Source: Actinomortierella ambigua (lineage: Eukaryota; Mortierellomycota; Mortierellomycetes; Mortierellales; Mortierellaceae). From it: 62,453 nucleotides of DNA. Position numbers and translations under genes: made by a program. A model generated the notes under the pieces. The model was not told the origin of the DNA, searched no databases, and saw only the letters and a list, made by a program, of their open reading frames with translations. The stretch is from positions 1 to 62,453 of the forward strand of contig JAAAJB010000141.1 in NCBI GenBank assembly GCA_016098155.1, read 5' to 3'. Of the stretch, positions 49,105-60,237 are shown one piece after another. Every line of letters begins with the position of its first letter. The first letter of the stretch is position 1.

Positions 49105-49567
49105 ACGTAGGCCTCTCTATAGATTGAAGAAATCGTTGTTCTCTTAGCATGCGTCCCTTTGAATTTTAATCCAGCAGAGTGATTGCAGGGCACGGTGACA
49201 CAGTCTTTCGCCATCTTTGTACTGTCATCCCACCATCGACATCATAGATATCCTAGATTGGTAATCCAATTGCGCAGGTTGATAAATTTTGTTGACGTAC
49301 AGTCGTAACAGGCTCGAGCGGCGCGAGGCTCACAATTTTTTTTTGCGCGATCTTTCCCCCTCCTCACCCCTTTTTGTTCAGATGACAAATTTTTCTTTGT
49401 AACGTCCATCGCGCCATACATTCGTCGAAAGCAAGTTATAAAAGCACACTTAACCTGCATGTCCCCGCATTTCATCAACAAAAAGCACTTCAATTCGCCC
49501 TTCTCTTCGTCCTTACCAGACATAACCACACATTCACACGCGTACAAACACATATACTTACACACAA
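49105..49567. other. Intergenic, TCF25 3' flank and reductase promoter
   Basis: Two + strand genes follow head to tail. The reductase TATA box is at 49437. The leader before the ATG is C/A-rich. No gene is seen. Confidence 0.65.
49437..49444 (+). promoter_or_regulatory. TATA box of the MDR reductase
   Basis: TATAAAAG lies 131 bases before the ATG at 49568, the best-placed TATA element in the window. It suggests a regulated, perhaps stress-induced gene. Confidence 0.6.
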
Positions 49568-50884
49568 ATGGCACCTACCATCCCCGCTACCAACACACGC
49601 GTTCTCCGCGTCAAGAATGTCGCTGGCCTCCATGCTGTCAATGAGTCGTATTTTTCAATCGAACAGACTCCCAAGCCAGAAGTGCATGACGGCGAGATCC
49701 TTGTCCGCAGTCTGTACATTGGTCTTGATCCATGTAAGGCCATACATTTTGTATTCTTTGCGCTATGTTTGGGACTCAATGGGGGGATATTCTCCTCCAC
49801 TGTATCTTGCGGGCCAACAATTTCGATACTCATCCCTACAACTCTCCCACAAAATCTCGCTATTAGACAATGTGATGCAATTTTTAGGCCCTCTGGACCA
49901 AGCCGTCAAGGAACCCCTGCGGGGGTTCGGCGTGGGCGAGGTGGTCGAGACCAAGCACACACAGTTCCAGGTTGGTGACATTGTCAGCGGGCCTTCACTC
50001 ACGTGGGACGCCTACTCCCTCCAGAAGGAGCCCGCCAAGACATTGTTCATCGTGCCAAATGCTCGCCAGCTGGCTGAGCAGAACAAGGTTCCACTATCGG
50101 CCTACCTGGGTATCCTGGGCATGCCAGGCCTCACAGCCTGGCAATCATTCCAACTGTACGGTGACCTGAAGGCTGGCCAGACGATCTTTGTGTCATCCGC
50201 TGCTGGGTAGGTTTTAGGCCATCGCCATGATTACCCTTCTTTGCCACTTCTTGTCTTTCTCTCTGTGTGTGTGTGTGAGTCCATCTAACTAAACTGATCC
50301 TTCTCTCTCTCTCTCTCGTCAAAATCAACAGCGGTGTCGGACAAACAGCTGTGCAGTACGCCAAGCTCAAAGGTCTAAAGGTGATTGGCAGTGCCGGCTC
50401 GGACGACAAGGTCGAGTATCTGAAGAAGACGCTGGGCATCGACCACGCAATCAACTACAAGACCCAAGATGTCAAGGCCGAGATCCAGCGGCTGGTGCCC
50501 GAGGGTCTGGACCTCTATTTTGATGTGGTCGGACAAGAGAGTCTGGACATTGCCCTGGAGACGACAAAGCGGTTTGGACGGATCATCACGATCGGCACGG
50601 TCAGCAACATGAACCACGACGGCGGATCGCCCCAGACACCTTATGTGCACAAGAATTTGCATCTGATCTATGTCAAGGAGCTCCGGATCCATGGCCTGTC
50701 GGCGTTCAACCACTTTGGAGTGTTCCCCGCCTTTTGGACCGAGACACAGTCCCAGTTTGCTGCTGGATTGCTGCAGGCGACGGAGGTGGTAGAGGATGGA
50801 TTGGTCAATGTTCCAAAGACATTTGCCAAGATCTTGGATGGGTCGTATCGTGGTAAGGTCGTGATTAAGGTCGCCGACCTGTAA
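49568..50884 (+). CDS. NADP-dependent alkenal / prostaglandin reductase (zinc-free MDR family)
   Basis: Reduces alpha,beta-unsaturated carbonyls such as lipid-peroxidation alkenals with NADPH; cytosolic. Three exons join in phase: 49568-49733, 49867-50206 and 50332-50884, giving 352 residues, the usual family length. Motifs are LYIGLDPYNVM, PLRGFGVGEVVE, GILGMPGLTAWQSF and the NADPH loop VSSAAGGVGQTAVQYAKLKG, split by intron 2 inside the Gly-Gly pair. Next come GLDLYFDVVGQESLD and RIITIGTVSNMNH. The acceptor at 49866 is preferred over a later one at 49892 because it restores the conserved LDPY. Zinc ligands are absent, as expected. An AATAAA signal lies about 30 bases after the stop, behind a long A run at 50883-50904. 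Quinone or enone substrates are alternatives. Confidence 0.94.
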
Positions 50885-51333
50885 AAAAAAAAAAAAAAAA
50901 AAAACAACAACAACAATAAAATAGAATCTTGATTCTCGGTTTCGTGAAGACTGTTCCAAAACAAAATGATACAAAACTAAAAAAAAAAAAGCCCTGGCAA
51001 AAGAGAGAGCCGAACGGCAAGCAATGGAAGAACATTCAACTCTCGACCAATCGGCCTCCTTCGTCGTCTTCTGAAACAACAATGGCCAGAACTCCCTTTC
51101 ATCGTGGGGTGGGCAGGGCTGAGGGCTGAGGGGTGAGTCGCTCAGCCATTTCCATTTGGCTACAGGTTCCAAAGCGCCTAAAAAGAACCCGAAGGCAGGA
51201 CCGTTCTACCTTGGAACCTGAATAACATTTGAACCAACATTTTGAATTGTGGATAGAATTGGGGTATTCTATTGGAAGGAATGCGATCTATATTACAAGG
51301 GGGGGAAGTCTGGTTTGTTTTGATCTAGAGGTC
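50885..51333. other. Convergent 3' region
   Basis: Shared 3' flank of the reductase and the PPxY protein. It starts with an A run and contains AATAAA near 50915. No gene is seen. Confidence 0.65.
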
Positions 51334-52966
51334 TTAGCGACGGTCCACAGGCTGTTCTTCTATTTCAACCACATGATCCATTGACACGACATTCGGAGTA
51401 GACGTTTGAGGTGGAGGTGCTGGTGATGCTGGCCTCGACGACGACGGCGACGGTGACGACGACGTTGACGTTGACGAAGCACCCTCCTCGGTAAAGATGA
51501 CCGAGTAGTCAGGAGGTAATGGCGGGGCATCCTCTGGTCGGACATCAGCCACGTAAGGTGGAGGGCCCTGGCTTCGCAGGCGGTGGAGTACCGATCGATC
51601 CGACATGCGGACTGTTTCAGTCATGGAGGGATTAGACTGTGGCGCCTGGACCGCGCCGACCAGAGCGCTGATGCTACTGCTCGTCCGCTGAAAATTCGGG
51701 TGCGTGGCTTCCGAGGTCTCAGTATCGGAGGTGGAAACCGCTGTAGGCGAAGAACTGATGGTGGTGCTGCCCCGGCGGTGATGATGTCCATGGTGACCAT
51801 GATCATTGTGGCCTCGACCGCCTTCGCTGCTGACGCTGTTGCTCCGTTGGCTACTATCGTGGCTGCTGTCGCTGGTTCTCCGATGAAGAGGCAAATCACT
51901 ACTATTGCTGTGGTCGCTGCCGCGGCGATGCAGAATACGGCTTGGGTTGAAGATTGAAATGCTATGGCGACCAAAAGTCACGCGATGGCGACGTCGGCCT
52001 CTGCTACCATCGGTGTTGTTGTTGTTGGCCGAGTCTTCGTCTGCGTGGTGTGCAGGCGGCGGCACGTTGATTGCCACTTCGTGCGCCGTCGACGAAGTAG
52101 AGTCTCGAGATGGAGTGGGTGAGAGAGAGTGATGATGCGCAGAGTCGGAGTTGCTCGGCGAGCCCTCTTGCTGCGTAGTATTTGTGGTTGTTTCTTCTCC
52201 TTCCGCCGTTGTTGCCTCTGTAGCTGCAGGTTCGGGTACCCGCCCTCCATATTCTACATCAGCAGGGTACAGCATCAATGTTTCTGGGCCAATGTAGGGG
52301 CGATCCAGCTCATGCTGAAAGTAATCGGGTGGACTCACTGTGGGAGATAGAGAGAGATAGCAGTGTGAGCAAACGTGTTGTTTGTTTGGTCAACGTCCCC
52401 CTTCCCTGCGATTGTATAAGGATGAAATCATTGCTCTCAATTCTTTTTCTTTTTCTTTTTTTGGTCTATGACATGGATCGTATGCTGTTAAACTGATTTT
52501 CTCTCAATTTACCTTCGTCGTCTGAAGTAGGGCGGTAAGTAAGGGGTCGGCGAGCTGCTTCCTGACGAGCCGCCGACTGAAGAGCGGAATCGACCTGGGT
52601 TGAGGCCTCTTGCCGTTGCCGTTTATTTCGTCGATCACGTCGAGTGGTGTAGACAGTGTAAAAGATGGCGCAGGCCACGCCGACGGCGGCAAGGAAGTAG
52701 AAAAGAAGCGAAATGTTGGGCAGGATGCTCGAGTCGAAATTGGATCCCCCTGACATGGTTGTGTTATCGCCGGACCGAGTCGTGTTGTCATCGGGGATCA
52801 TAGGGAAGGGCCTTGCCGAGAAAATTGGGGCACTGGTCACGACCGTCGGCGTGGGCGTGGAGGAGGAGGAGGAAAACGAGGTGACTGTTGCAACATTGTA
52901 GATGGAGGAGCTTGCTATTGTCGAGAAGGAGGTTGCCGACGGAGAAGGGGAGAGAGGCTGTGACAT
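51334..52966 (-). CDS. Single-pass membrane protein with three PPxY motifs (possible Rsp5/Nedd4 adaptor)
   Basis: Two exons, 52966-52513 and 52337-51334, join in phase to give 485 residues. A short Ser/Thr-rich, probably glycosylated N-terminus without a clear cleavable signal is followed by one membrane helix at about 86-107 (ISLLFYFLAAVGVACAIFYT) and a basic stop-transfer RRDRRNKRQR, so type III topology with a cytosolic tail is likely. The tail is Ser/His/Thr-rich and low-complexity but holds three PPxY sequences: SPPDYF at about 154, GPPPYV at about 410 and LPPDYS at about 425. PPxY binds WW domains of Rsp5/Nedd4 ubiquitin ligases; fungal membrane adaptors of Rsp5 share this layout. Function is inferred from motifs; no globular domain is recognised. 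Confidence 0.82.
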
Positions 52967-54945
52967 TGTTGGATGTGGGGCTGTCGGGGCGTGGTTGTTT
53001 CTGACCAGAAGAATTATCTAGGCTGAAATGCCGCGACAGCGATAGGGTGGAGAGATGCGGCAGATAAAAAAAAAATGTACGAGGGAATGTCAACTAGTGC
53101 AAAGGAATGAAGCAGGAGGAAGGGGAAGGCACCATGCAGGGGGATGGGAGAGGGGAATGTCGTTGGGTAGTGTGTCAAGAGTGGAGAGCGACAGCCACAT
53201 AGACTAGATGGAGGGAGCGAGAGATTAGGACAGTGATTGAAGGGGGGGGGGAGAGGGGAGAGAGGGTATACAGAAAGAAGAAGGGAGGAGAGAGGAGATA
53301 GAGAGGAGAGAGTGTCGACGGATGATGCTACGGTGTGAAAGGAAGAGTAGCAAGTATGCAGGTGGGGTAAAGTAAAGGAGCAAGAGCAGGAGCAGGAGCA
53401 AGAGGGGGGGCGAGTGCAGGGTCGCCCTTTTATACAGGGCGTTGGTTTTACGCGGAGAGCGAGGGTCTGGATGGTGCAGGGAAAAGAAAGGGTGAATACA
53501 GTGGTTGTGTGGGTGCACAATGTCATCATCGTCCAAAAGAGGCGACTTGTCTCGTCCAAGTGGTACAGTTTAGTGAGTGGGTCCTGTCCTCTCCTGTCTG
53601 CCGTGTTCTGGTCCTGTCTGTCCAAACAACATGCCGCTGTCCAATCTCCCTCTCTCTCTGCTCAGCTCCGTTCGTGGACTGAGCGTCCGAATTATAGGTG
53701 CTGCAGTGTACACTGTACGTACTCTAACACGGCAAATGGTTGATCCTCCAGAGTTCATATTGTTTGTTCTGGACTCGTCCCCTCACGAATCCCCCACCCC
53801 TAGCGATTCCCCCCGCCTCACATGCTGACCCGGTTAAACACCATCTCTCTCTCTCTCCCATGCAGTTTATGGCCACCAACATCTAGACCTTGCTCCACAT
53901 CCACCCCCACTCCCCTCTCCTTCCTCTTCTCTGTTGGCTTCATCCTTGATAGGTTCACAGCTATTCTCTCTCTCTCTCACTCTCTTTCTCTCCAATCTCT
54001 TGCATGACTCTATACCCCGGAAAGTACCTCGCTTTCTAGTAAACTTTTTTGTGCTGTGTGGCAGGAAAACACCATGGAACATACTTGTCTTACATGAGAA
54101 AAGCTGTGTTTTTTTTTTCTTCAATTGCCGGCCCTTCCATTTCCTTTCTTACTATAGCGCATTGACGCACTCTCGCTCCATCTCTTTTTCCAGCTTATTT
54201 CTTAACCTCCCTTCACTCGCGTGCTCCACTCCCCCCCCCTCCTTTTCCCCTGTTCTTCTCTTGCCTGCCCTGTCTTTTTTTTTTTTTTTTTTTTTTTGTG
54301 CGCGGTTTACGGTATTGGCTCAAGACTGCGCACCCAATGGAAATGCCTCGGTATCTTATTTGGGGATCGTGGCAAAACATCAGCATCCAATCTGCCACTC
54401 ACGTCGCTCTTCTCCATGGAAAAAATATAGGGCACATGTCACTCTCCTAGGGCAAGCAGGGCACACAAAAAGACCAAAAGGAAAGGGTAGCTTGTGAGAA
54501 ACGTGATAAGATGGGAGGTACCACAACAACAGCCCAGAGGGTACAGAGTGGCGGAATCGCAAACTGCAAACTATTGCGTTTTGTCTCCATCCAACCTCCG
54601 CTGCAATGTATCTATCTCTCCCTCTCCCCTCACCGCCTTCTTGTCGCAGAAACCACTCGATCTAAGAAACCTCGCGAAGGACGTCATGTCATGAAAAAGC
54701 CTATGCAAAGTTTTTTTTATATAGAATTTCTTTTTTATCTGCTGCAAGGGCACAGTTCTAGAACAAACAATCAAGAATGGAAGCGTTATGTGTGACAATG
54801 TAATTGGGGGGGGGGTGATCGGGGTCCGGGGGAAACGGAAAGAGAAAGGAACGATGAAGAGAAAAAAAAAAGTGAAAGAGTGAGAGAGAGAGAGAGAGCG
54901 AGCGAGAGTGGAAAACGATAGCAAACAATGTCATGCAGTTTGCGC
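52967..54945. other. Intergenic, PPxY-gene leader and MPP-beta 3' flank
   Basis: Purine-rich on the + strand at 53040-53420. A T run lies at 54279-54297 and a GA run at 54884-54898. A frame of 203 codons (53014-53625, minus) consists mostly of CT-tract translation and is not accepted. I see no gene. Confidence 0.6.
53427..53434 (-). promoter_or_regulatory. Candidate TATA box of the PPxY protein gene
   Basis: The minus strand reads TATAAAAG 461 bases before the ATG. The segment between is strongly C/T-rich on the coding strand, consistent with a long leader. Confidence 0.35.
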
Positions 54946-57543
54946 TTAGAAGCGGTTCCAGGACATGTTGCCACGGATGCGAGTCAGATCAGGCACGCAC
55001 TCGATGGGACCAATGCCGACCAGGGCAACCTCCTTGTCCCAGAGGTAGTCCGAGGCGACACGGCGGACATCGGCCGACGAGATCTTGTTGATGGCCTGCT
55101 CGACCTCCGAGGGCGGGACACGCTTGCCAGTCGTCACCATCTGGCGACCGATATCCTCCGCAATGGCCGTGGTACCGTCCAGGGACAACAGCAGCGACGA
55201 CTTGAGCTGCTGCTTGGCGCGCTCAACCTCGGCATCCGTGACCGAGGTCGTCAGACGGGCCCACTCCTTCTGCGTGAAATGGATCAAATCATCCTGCATG
55301 TCCTTGTTCTCCGTGATGAAGTAGATACCGAACAGACCAGTGTCCTTGTACGACGTGTTGAACGACATGAACGAGTTGGCAAGCTTGTACTTGTGCACAA
55401 TGCTCGACAGACGCGACGAGGTGTGTGCGGAAGCACCCAGAGCACGGTCCCAGGTACCAATGATCGACTGCATCACCAGCATCGTGTAGTAGTCAGGCGA
55501 GTTCCAGCCGCAGCCCTCCACAGCCAGCGCAATGTGAGCCTGTGCCATCGTATCATCCTGAAGACGGATCTCAGAGCCGGTGAAGTTGGGGGCAAAGGTC
55601 GAGGCCTGGCCCAGACCAGCGGGGCTGGCAGAGACGGGCAGCTTCGAGAAGTGCTTCTCGGCCAACGACACCAGGGCATCGTGATCGACACCACCGGCAC
55701 CGACAAGGACCATGCGGTCAGCAGTGTAGTTGGTCTTGATGTAGTTGACAAGGTCATCGCGGCTCAGCGACTTGATGTTCTCCTTGGGGCCCAAGATGGT
55801 GCGGCCCAGGGACTCACCTAGATCACGGGAGAAAGAAAAAAAAACATACATCAGCGTTCATAATCTGCACCCTTCTTTTTCTCTCGAGACATAATGACAA
55901 CGACATTGAATCCACTCCCTTACCCTGGAAGGCGGTGGCGTGCAGGTGGTCAAAGACAACCTCCTCCATCTGCTTGTCAACCTCCTGCTGCTCGCGCAAG
56001 ATAACATCGCGCTCACGCTCAATGGCATCGTTGTTCAGAGTCGAGTTCTGGAGAATGTCAGAAAGGACCTCAACCGACTTGGGGATATCACCCGAGAAGG
56101 CCTTGGCATAGTAGACAGTCTGCTCGCGAGAAGTGTAAGCGTTCAGGTGAGCACCCATGTTCTCGATCTGGATCTCAAGATCGTGCTGGCTGCGGGAGGA
56201 GGTACCCTAAAAGTGTCAGCAGAGAGAAACCATGTGTGAGTATGAAAAGAAAATGAAGAGGCTATGATAGAGGAGCGATCCGTGAGCTTTGCCTTTCATT
56301 CTCTCTCTCCCTCTCTCTCCCTCTATCTCTCCCTCTTGCGCACGAAGAGTGCTTCCCGATAAGAGTACACATGCAGTTGATTGAAATTTCAGCCTCGCGT
56401 CGTCGCTTGATGCACTACTACCGAAGGGTGCTCAACACGGTGACAAAAGTCGGGTCTCCGATCAACCGTTGTCTTCCAACTGGATGGTGCCTGGCAATAG
56501 TATCCTGAATACTTTGTCGCTTTGATCCGGCTGCATGTCGCGTTGACTTGTTTGTCCAGATCGACTTCATCTCTCATCCTGCTGCCTGCGCGATTGTTGT
56601 GTATGCTGTTGTATCGACGCTGAAGGATACTCTCCGAGAAAGGAAGGAATGAAAGACGGACAGAGTCTGCAACTGTTTACCTTGAAAGCCATATGCTCGA
56701 GGAAGTGAGCAGCACCGTTGTTCTTGATGTTCTCGGCACGCGAGCCGGCATCAATGAAGACACCAACGGTGGCGGTCTGGCAGTTGGGGATGGACTCGGT
56801 AGCAATGGTCAGGCCGTTCTTCAGGTTGGTGACACGGGTGGCAGCCTGGGCGGCAACGGTAGCGAGAGGGCGGATAGCCTATTTAAAACATGGACAAGAG
56901 GGTCACCGATTAGGAGAGGAAAAAATTAAAAACGCGCCTCATTCGATCCCGGCCGCGTGTCCCCGACAAAGAGATCCGAGAGGCCGGAGAGTGAGGGGAG
57001 GGAAAAAGGGTTGGCAATGCATGAGGTAGGCAGAAGGATAAAAAGGGATGAAATGACGAGAGAGGAAAGGGTGCACTGTGATCAGCCGCTGTTGTCGAAT
57101 GATTGCTGTGCGCATCGGAGGTCGGAAATTGTGCATCCTAAATGAGCGACCACTTTCCGACTCCATTTCGGGCGATTCGTGCGTCGAGTGCGAAGTCTCC
57201 GGACAAAGGGGAAACAGAGAGAGATTCGGATGGTTCATGTTGACAAGCTGAATTCAAGGCGTCGTCAGCCTCGGATTCCAAGGCCATGTTCCATGGAAAG
57301 GATAGAGGGGGTTGATGCTGATGCATGAAGGGGGGTCGATTGCAAGGCGCGGGCGCCTATTCCGAAGCCGAATCCTGGTTCCACTCGGCGAAGTCATTGT
57401 CAGGAGGCTGTTGGAAGAAAGGGGGAGATTGAAGAAGTGTGGAATGCATCACGGTGGAAGCAATTGGGGTTTGGGACCCGTACCATGCGGCCCCAGGAAG
57501 GACGGCTGGCCTTGAAGGCAGAGGAGACGAGACGCGAGGCCAT
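54946..57543 (-). CDS. MAS1: Mitochondrial processing peptidase, beta subunit
   Basis: Catalytic subunit that removes presequences from imported proteins in the mitochondrial matrix. Four exons join in phase: 57543-57484, 56878-56681, 56206-55924 and 55817-54946, giving 470 residues, normal for the family. Exon 1 encodes a 20-residue presequence-like start [15 protein letters not shown] (Arg/Lys/Ser, no acid). The inverted zinc motif HxxEH is HFLEH at the end of exon 2. Then come [57 protein letters not shown] and [11 protein letters not shown]. The Gly-rich loop region and the terminal NMSWNRF are present. The intact HxxEH separates it from MPP-alpha and from the complex III core proteins, which have lost it. 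The identification is secure. Confidence 0.96.
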
Positions 57544-57658
57544 GGCGAAGGGAGGGGGGGAAGAAGGAAGTGTCGAATTAGACAGGATGAGTGATTCGAA
57601 CTGCTCTAAACACTCTTGCTCCGAAAAACAGAAGTGAAAGAAATTCGTATTTGCAGCA

Positions 57659-58144
57659 CTAAATACGTTTGGGAAATTTTTGGGCGGCTCGATTGCGGGT
57701 GCGAAATATGTGGTATCGAAGCCAAGCGAGGTAACTGTCTACGTCTGGAGAACGAGTAGAAGAAAAAAAGGAAAGAGAAAGAACTGAAGGGAAAAAAAAG
57801 ACGAGAAAGGAAAGAAAAAAGTGAAAAGGAAGAAGATACACCAAATTGACCTGTGGAGTACTTTCAAAGGATTTTTTGGTCCATTCGACCTTGCTTTCAA
57901 CTGGTTGAATATCAGGGTGTTTGCATGACTCTTGAAAAGTCTTGCCGATGCATGGGCATATCAAGCTTGAGCCAGGCCCAACTGACGCAGTGGACAGTCT
58001 AGATGATGAGCTGCGCCAGAGTTGACGGGCAGCGAGGTTTAAGAGCAAACGATTTACCGCGCCAACGATACCAACACCGAGCTCAAGTTGTTTAATCAAT
58101 AAACGAGGCAATAAGCTCAAAACACCCCAAGGGAACATTGACAT
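57659..58144 (-). CDS. Unrecognised small protein with hydrophobic N-terminus
   Basis: An open frame starts at ATG 58144 (MSMFPWGVLSLLPRLL) and can be read without a break to TAG at 57659. Its middle, about 57740-57850, is a purine tract on the + strand that translates to Phe/Leu/Ser and looks like an intron. The flanks look coding (EWTKKSFESTPQ before; SYLAWLRYHIFRTRNRAAQKF after). A possible intron joins GT at about 57838 to AG just before 57739, giving about 130 residues. The N-terminal 40 residues may be a membrane anchor or mitochondrial signal. CPCIGKTFQESCKHPD contains three cysteines. No family is recognised and the gene may not be real. Confidence 0.4.
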   Translation of the reverse strand: MSMFPWGVLSLLPRLLIKQLELGVGIVGAVNRLLLNLAARQLWRSSSSRLSTASVGPGSSLICPCIGKTFQESCKHPDIQPVESKVEWTKKSFESTPQVNLVYLLPFHFFLSFLVFFFPSVLSLSFFSSTRSPDVDSYLAWLRYHIFRTRNRAAQKFPKRI

Positions 58145-58355
58145 TGTCACTCATGATGAATTGCATTTATAGATTTTTGTTTTATTCGCTACTCGTGGGG
58201 CCAAGGGACAGAACACATCATATATATGTACAGGTGTGGAAGTTGCATTACCACGAGGAGTCTGTCTGGCGAGACTAGGGATGGGAATGGATACTAAAAA
58301 AGAAAAAGAAAAAAACACAAGCAACATCATCGTTGTCCCGTTTTCATAAGAAAAC

Positions 58356-59033
58356 TTAGTCTATCCATCGGGACCGACGAGCACCGCAGTCCCCCAGGCT
58401 AAACACCGCCTGGTACTTACCCACCTCGTCACGCACATAATCCACTTGTACAAAGCGGAGAGGCTCATCGAAGAGGGGTGGACAGTAGGGGGGGTCGTCG
58501 TTCATGAACGCATCTTCATCTGAAGAAAAATCTGAAGAAAGAGAAGAAGAAGGATACAATGAGTCAGTCCATGAGGGAGAGGGAATGTCATCCAAGCTCA
58601 TGGCCTCACCGCAGTTTGGCAATTCATCCCAGCAGGCATAGGCCGGGAATGAAGAAGAGGAAGAACAGTGAGAAAAGCACTCGTGGTAATCGCAGAAAGT
58701 GCGGTCCACTGGGATTGTGTCTTGAGGCTGCGGAAGTGAAGAGTAATAGCCACGCTCGAGGTAGCCGTCTTGGTTATAGTCTTGCTCTTGCTCTTGTGCT
58801 GCTAGTTGTTGGTACTCAGAGTCGTCAAAGTCTCCCTCCATATAGGAGTAGAAAAAGTGGCTCTTGTCTGGCATCTCTGGTGAGAACGTTACGGACACAG
58901 GCGATGGGTAAGGTGTAGAGACGCGGCCGTCCTCCTTGACTTGTGTAATGTCGAGCATGGTGACAGGCATGATTGGGATTTTGGGCAAGAGGTTGGTGGA
59001 CGGTGGGAGAGGAAGAGAGAAATTGTCGCTCAT
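58356..59033 (-). CDS. Unrecognised acidic, Ser/Tyr-rich protein
   Basis: Intronless frame of 225 residues from ATG 59033 (a TTG two codons earlier is in frame but not used). It is rich in Ser, Asp, Tyr and Pro with acidic stretches (EGDFDDSEY, SSDEDAFMNDDPPYCPP) and lacks a membrane segment. TPYPSPVSVTFSP and IPSPSWTDSLYPS look like phospho-acceptor regions. Near the C-terminus VQVDYVRDEVGKYQAVFSLG could form a small folded unit. The composition resembles disordered regulators, but no domain is recognised. It is divergent from the next gene with only 130 bases between ATGs. Confidence 0.6.
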   Translation of the reverse strand: MSDNFSLPLPPSTNLLPKIPIMPVTMLDITQVKEDGRVSTPYPSPVSVTFSPEMPDKSHFFYSYMEGDFDDSEYQQLAAQEQEQDYNQDGYLERGYYSSLPQPQDTIPVDRTFCDYHECFSHCSSSSSFPAYACWDELPNCGEAMSLDDIPSPSWTDSLYPSSSLSSDFSSDEDAFMNDDPPYCPPLFDEPLRFVQVDYVRDEVGKYQAVFSLGDCGARRSRWID

Positions 59034-59163
59034 TGACAAATTTTAGCCTCGTCTAAGCCACCCCACCCCTCAATTTCGGATTGCTCGTTGAACCCTGAGC
59101 CCTTAACCCTCCTGACAGACCAGGTTTCGACCTTTTCCTGCTTCTACAACCATTCCTAAAAAT
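59034..59163. promoter_or_regulatory. Very short bidirectional promoter
   Basis: 130 bases separate the ATGs of two divergent unrecognised genes. The sequence contains pyrimidine tracts and CCCTGAGCCC / CCCTCCTGAC stretches, but no TATA box. Confidence 0.5.
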
Positions 59164-60237
59164 ATGGACCCCACCGAAAGCATTTTTCTAGCTGCAATCT
59201 TTCCTGAAGTCGTAACAGACATGGAGGTCGACCCTTCTGTCGTCGCACCTACAAACAGCAACGCACCGCCCTCAATGACACAGCAGAGGTCTACGTCGGC
59301 TGCGACCCACACAGCCGTTCGAGCCACGCCTTACAGCCGCGAAAACTATCTCAAGCTGTGCTCACACTCAAGACTATTCGGTGGTCCGGTTTTGGCAGAG
59401 TCGTCCTGCTCACACGTTGAATGCTGGGACAAGGGTCGCCACGCTCAAAACACAATCCACATTCCCATCCGCGACGGAGCTCCATACCAGGTCGGTGATG
59501 TCCTCGATGCCGTGCACGCTCGTGGATACGATATTCTGCGGTTCGATGTGTACCCTTGGCGCCATGCCGAGAATACTGACATCATTGAGATTGTCGGTAA
59601 GCCTTTGACCAACATCGAGGGTAAAGGGAAAACCATCAGCAGTGTCCACAGTACCAGTGAGAGCAGTATCTCCAGCAAGACTTGCACCGAGCTTTCCGAT
59701 TTTGATGGCTCCCACAGCAGCAATGACGAGTACGATGACGAGTACGAGGACAAGTACGAAGACGACGAAGACGAAGACGAAGACGAAAGCGATGGGCAGG
59801 ACAACAATGGTGTCACCGCGAAGAAGGAAAGCAGCCACAGTGCTGATCGTGGCACACGTGCGCTTACCGAGCTGGTCGCGACGGGGATCCAAGTACTAGG
59901 CCACCCGATCCAAGTGCTTCGGCCAAAAGGCTCCCTTGACCATCTTTGGAAGGTCAAGGTTCGAGGTTGGGAGACGGACAAACCCTTGTCGGAGCTCCAC
60001 AAAGGTCTGAAGCAAAGCTTCGGCCCTAATCGTGAGGTTGTCGAGCTCGAGTTGATGGGTGTCAAGACTAAACGATCCTTTTGGCCATCGACCAATGTGA
60101 CCATGTACGTCCGCACCGTCGCCGATATCCAACAACCCAAGCGTGTCGTGATCCACAGTCTTGGGGGCCTCAAAACCTGCCTGACTCTGACTTGGCTGAC
60201 TTGCTTGGAACGATGCCCTGGTGGGCTGAGGAGTTGA
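59164..60237 (+). CDS. Unrecognised acidic protein, probable frameshift near its 3' end
   Basis: Intronless frame of 357 residues. The N-terminal half includes CSHVECWDKGRHAQNTIHIP and GDVLDAVHARGYDILRFDVY, which look like a folded alpha/beta unit. A long acidic insert (YEDDEDEDEDE) separates it from a second folded-looking part (LGHPIQVLRPKGSLDHLWKV, GVKTKRSFWPSTNVTMYVRT). After about 60160 this frame becomes poor. The frame starting one base earlier there reads WGPQNLPDSDLADLLGTMPW, continues to PIPRIITSV and ends with TAA at 60300-60302. The real C-terminus therefore probably lies in the other frame, through a one-base loss or a -1 frameshift near the G run at 60163-60167. No family is recognised. 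Confidence 0.65.
   Translation: MDPTESIFLAAIFPEVVTDMEVDPSVVAPTNSNAPPSMTQQRSTSAATHTAVRATPYSRENYLKLCSHSRLFGGPVLAESSCSHVECWDKGRHAQNTIHIPIRDGAPYQVGDVLDAVHARGYDILRFDVYPWRHAENTDIIEIVGKPLTNIEGKGKTISSVHSTSESSISSKTCTELSDFDGSHSSNDEYDDEYEDKYEDDEDEDEDESDGQDNNGVTAKKESSHSADRGTRALTELVATGIQVLGHPIQVLRPKGSLDHLWKVKVRGWETDKPLSELHKGLKQSFGPNREVVELELMGVKTKRSFWPSTNVTMYVRTVADIQQPKRVVIHSLGGLKTCLTLTWLTCLERCPGGLRS

Noticed and set aside
49734..49892. Later acceptor for the reductase's first intron
   Set aside because: It would change conserved LDPY to LDPC and remove eight further residues; the acceptor at 49866 keeps the family sequence.
53014..53625. 203-codon minus-strand frame
   Set aside because: Mostly translation of C/T-rich leader sequence of the PPxY gene.
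54928..55821. 297-codon + strand frame opposite MPP-beta
   Set aside because: Antisense shadow of the last MPP exon.
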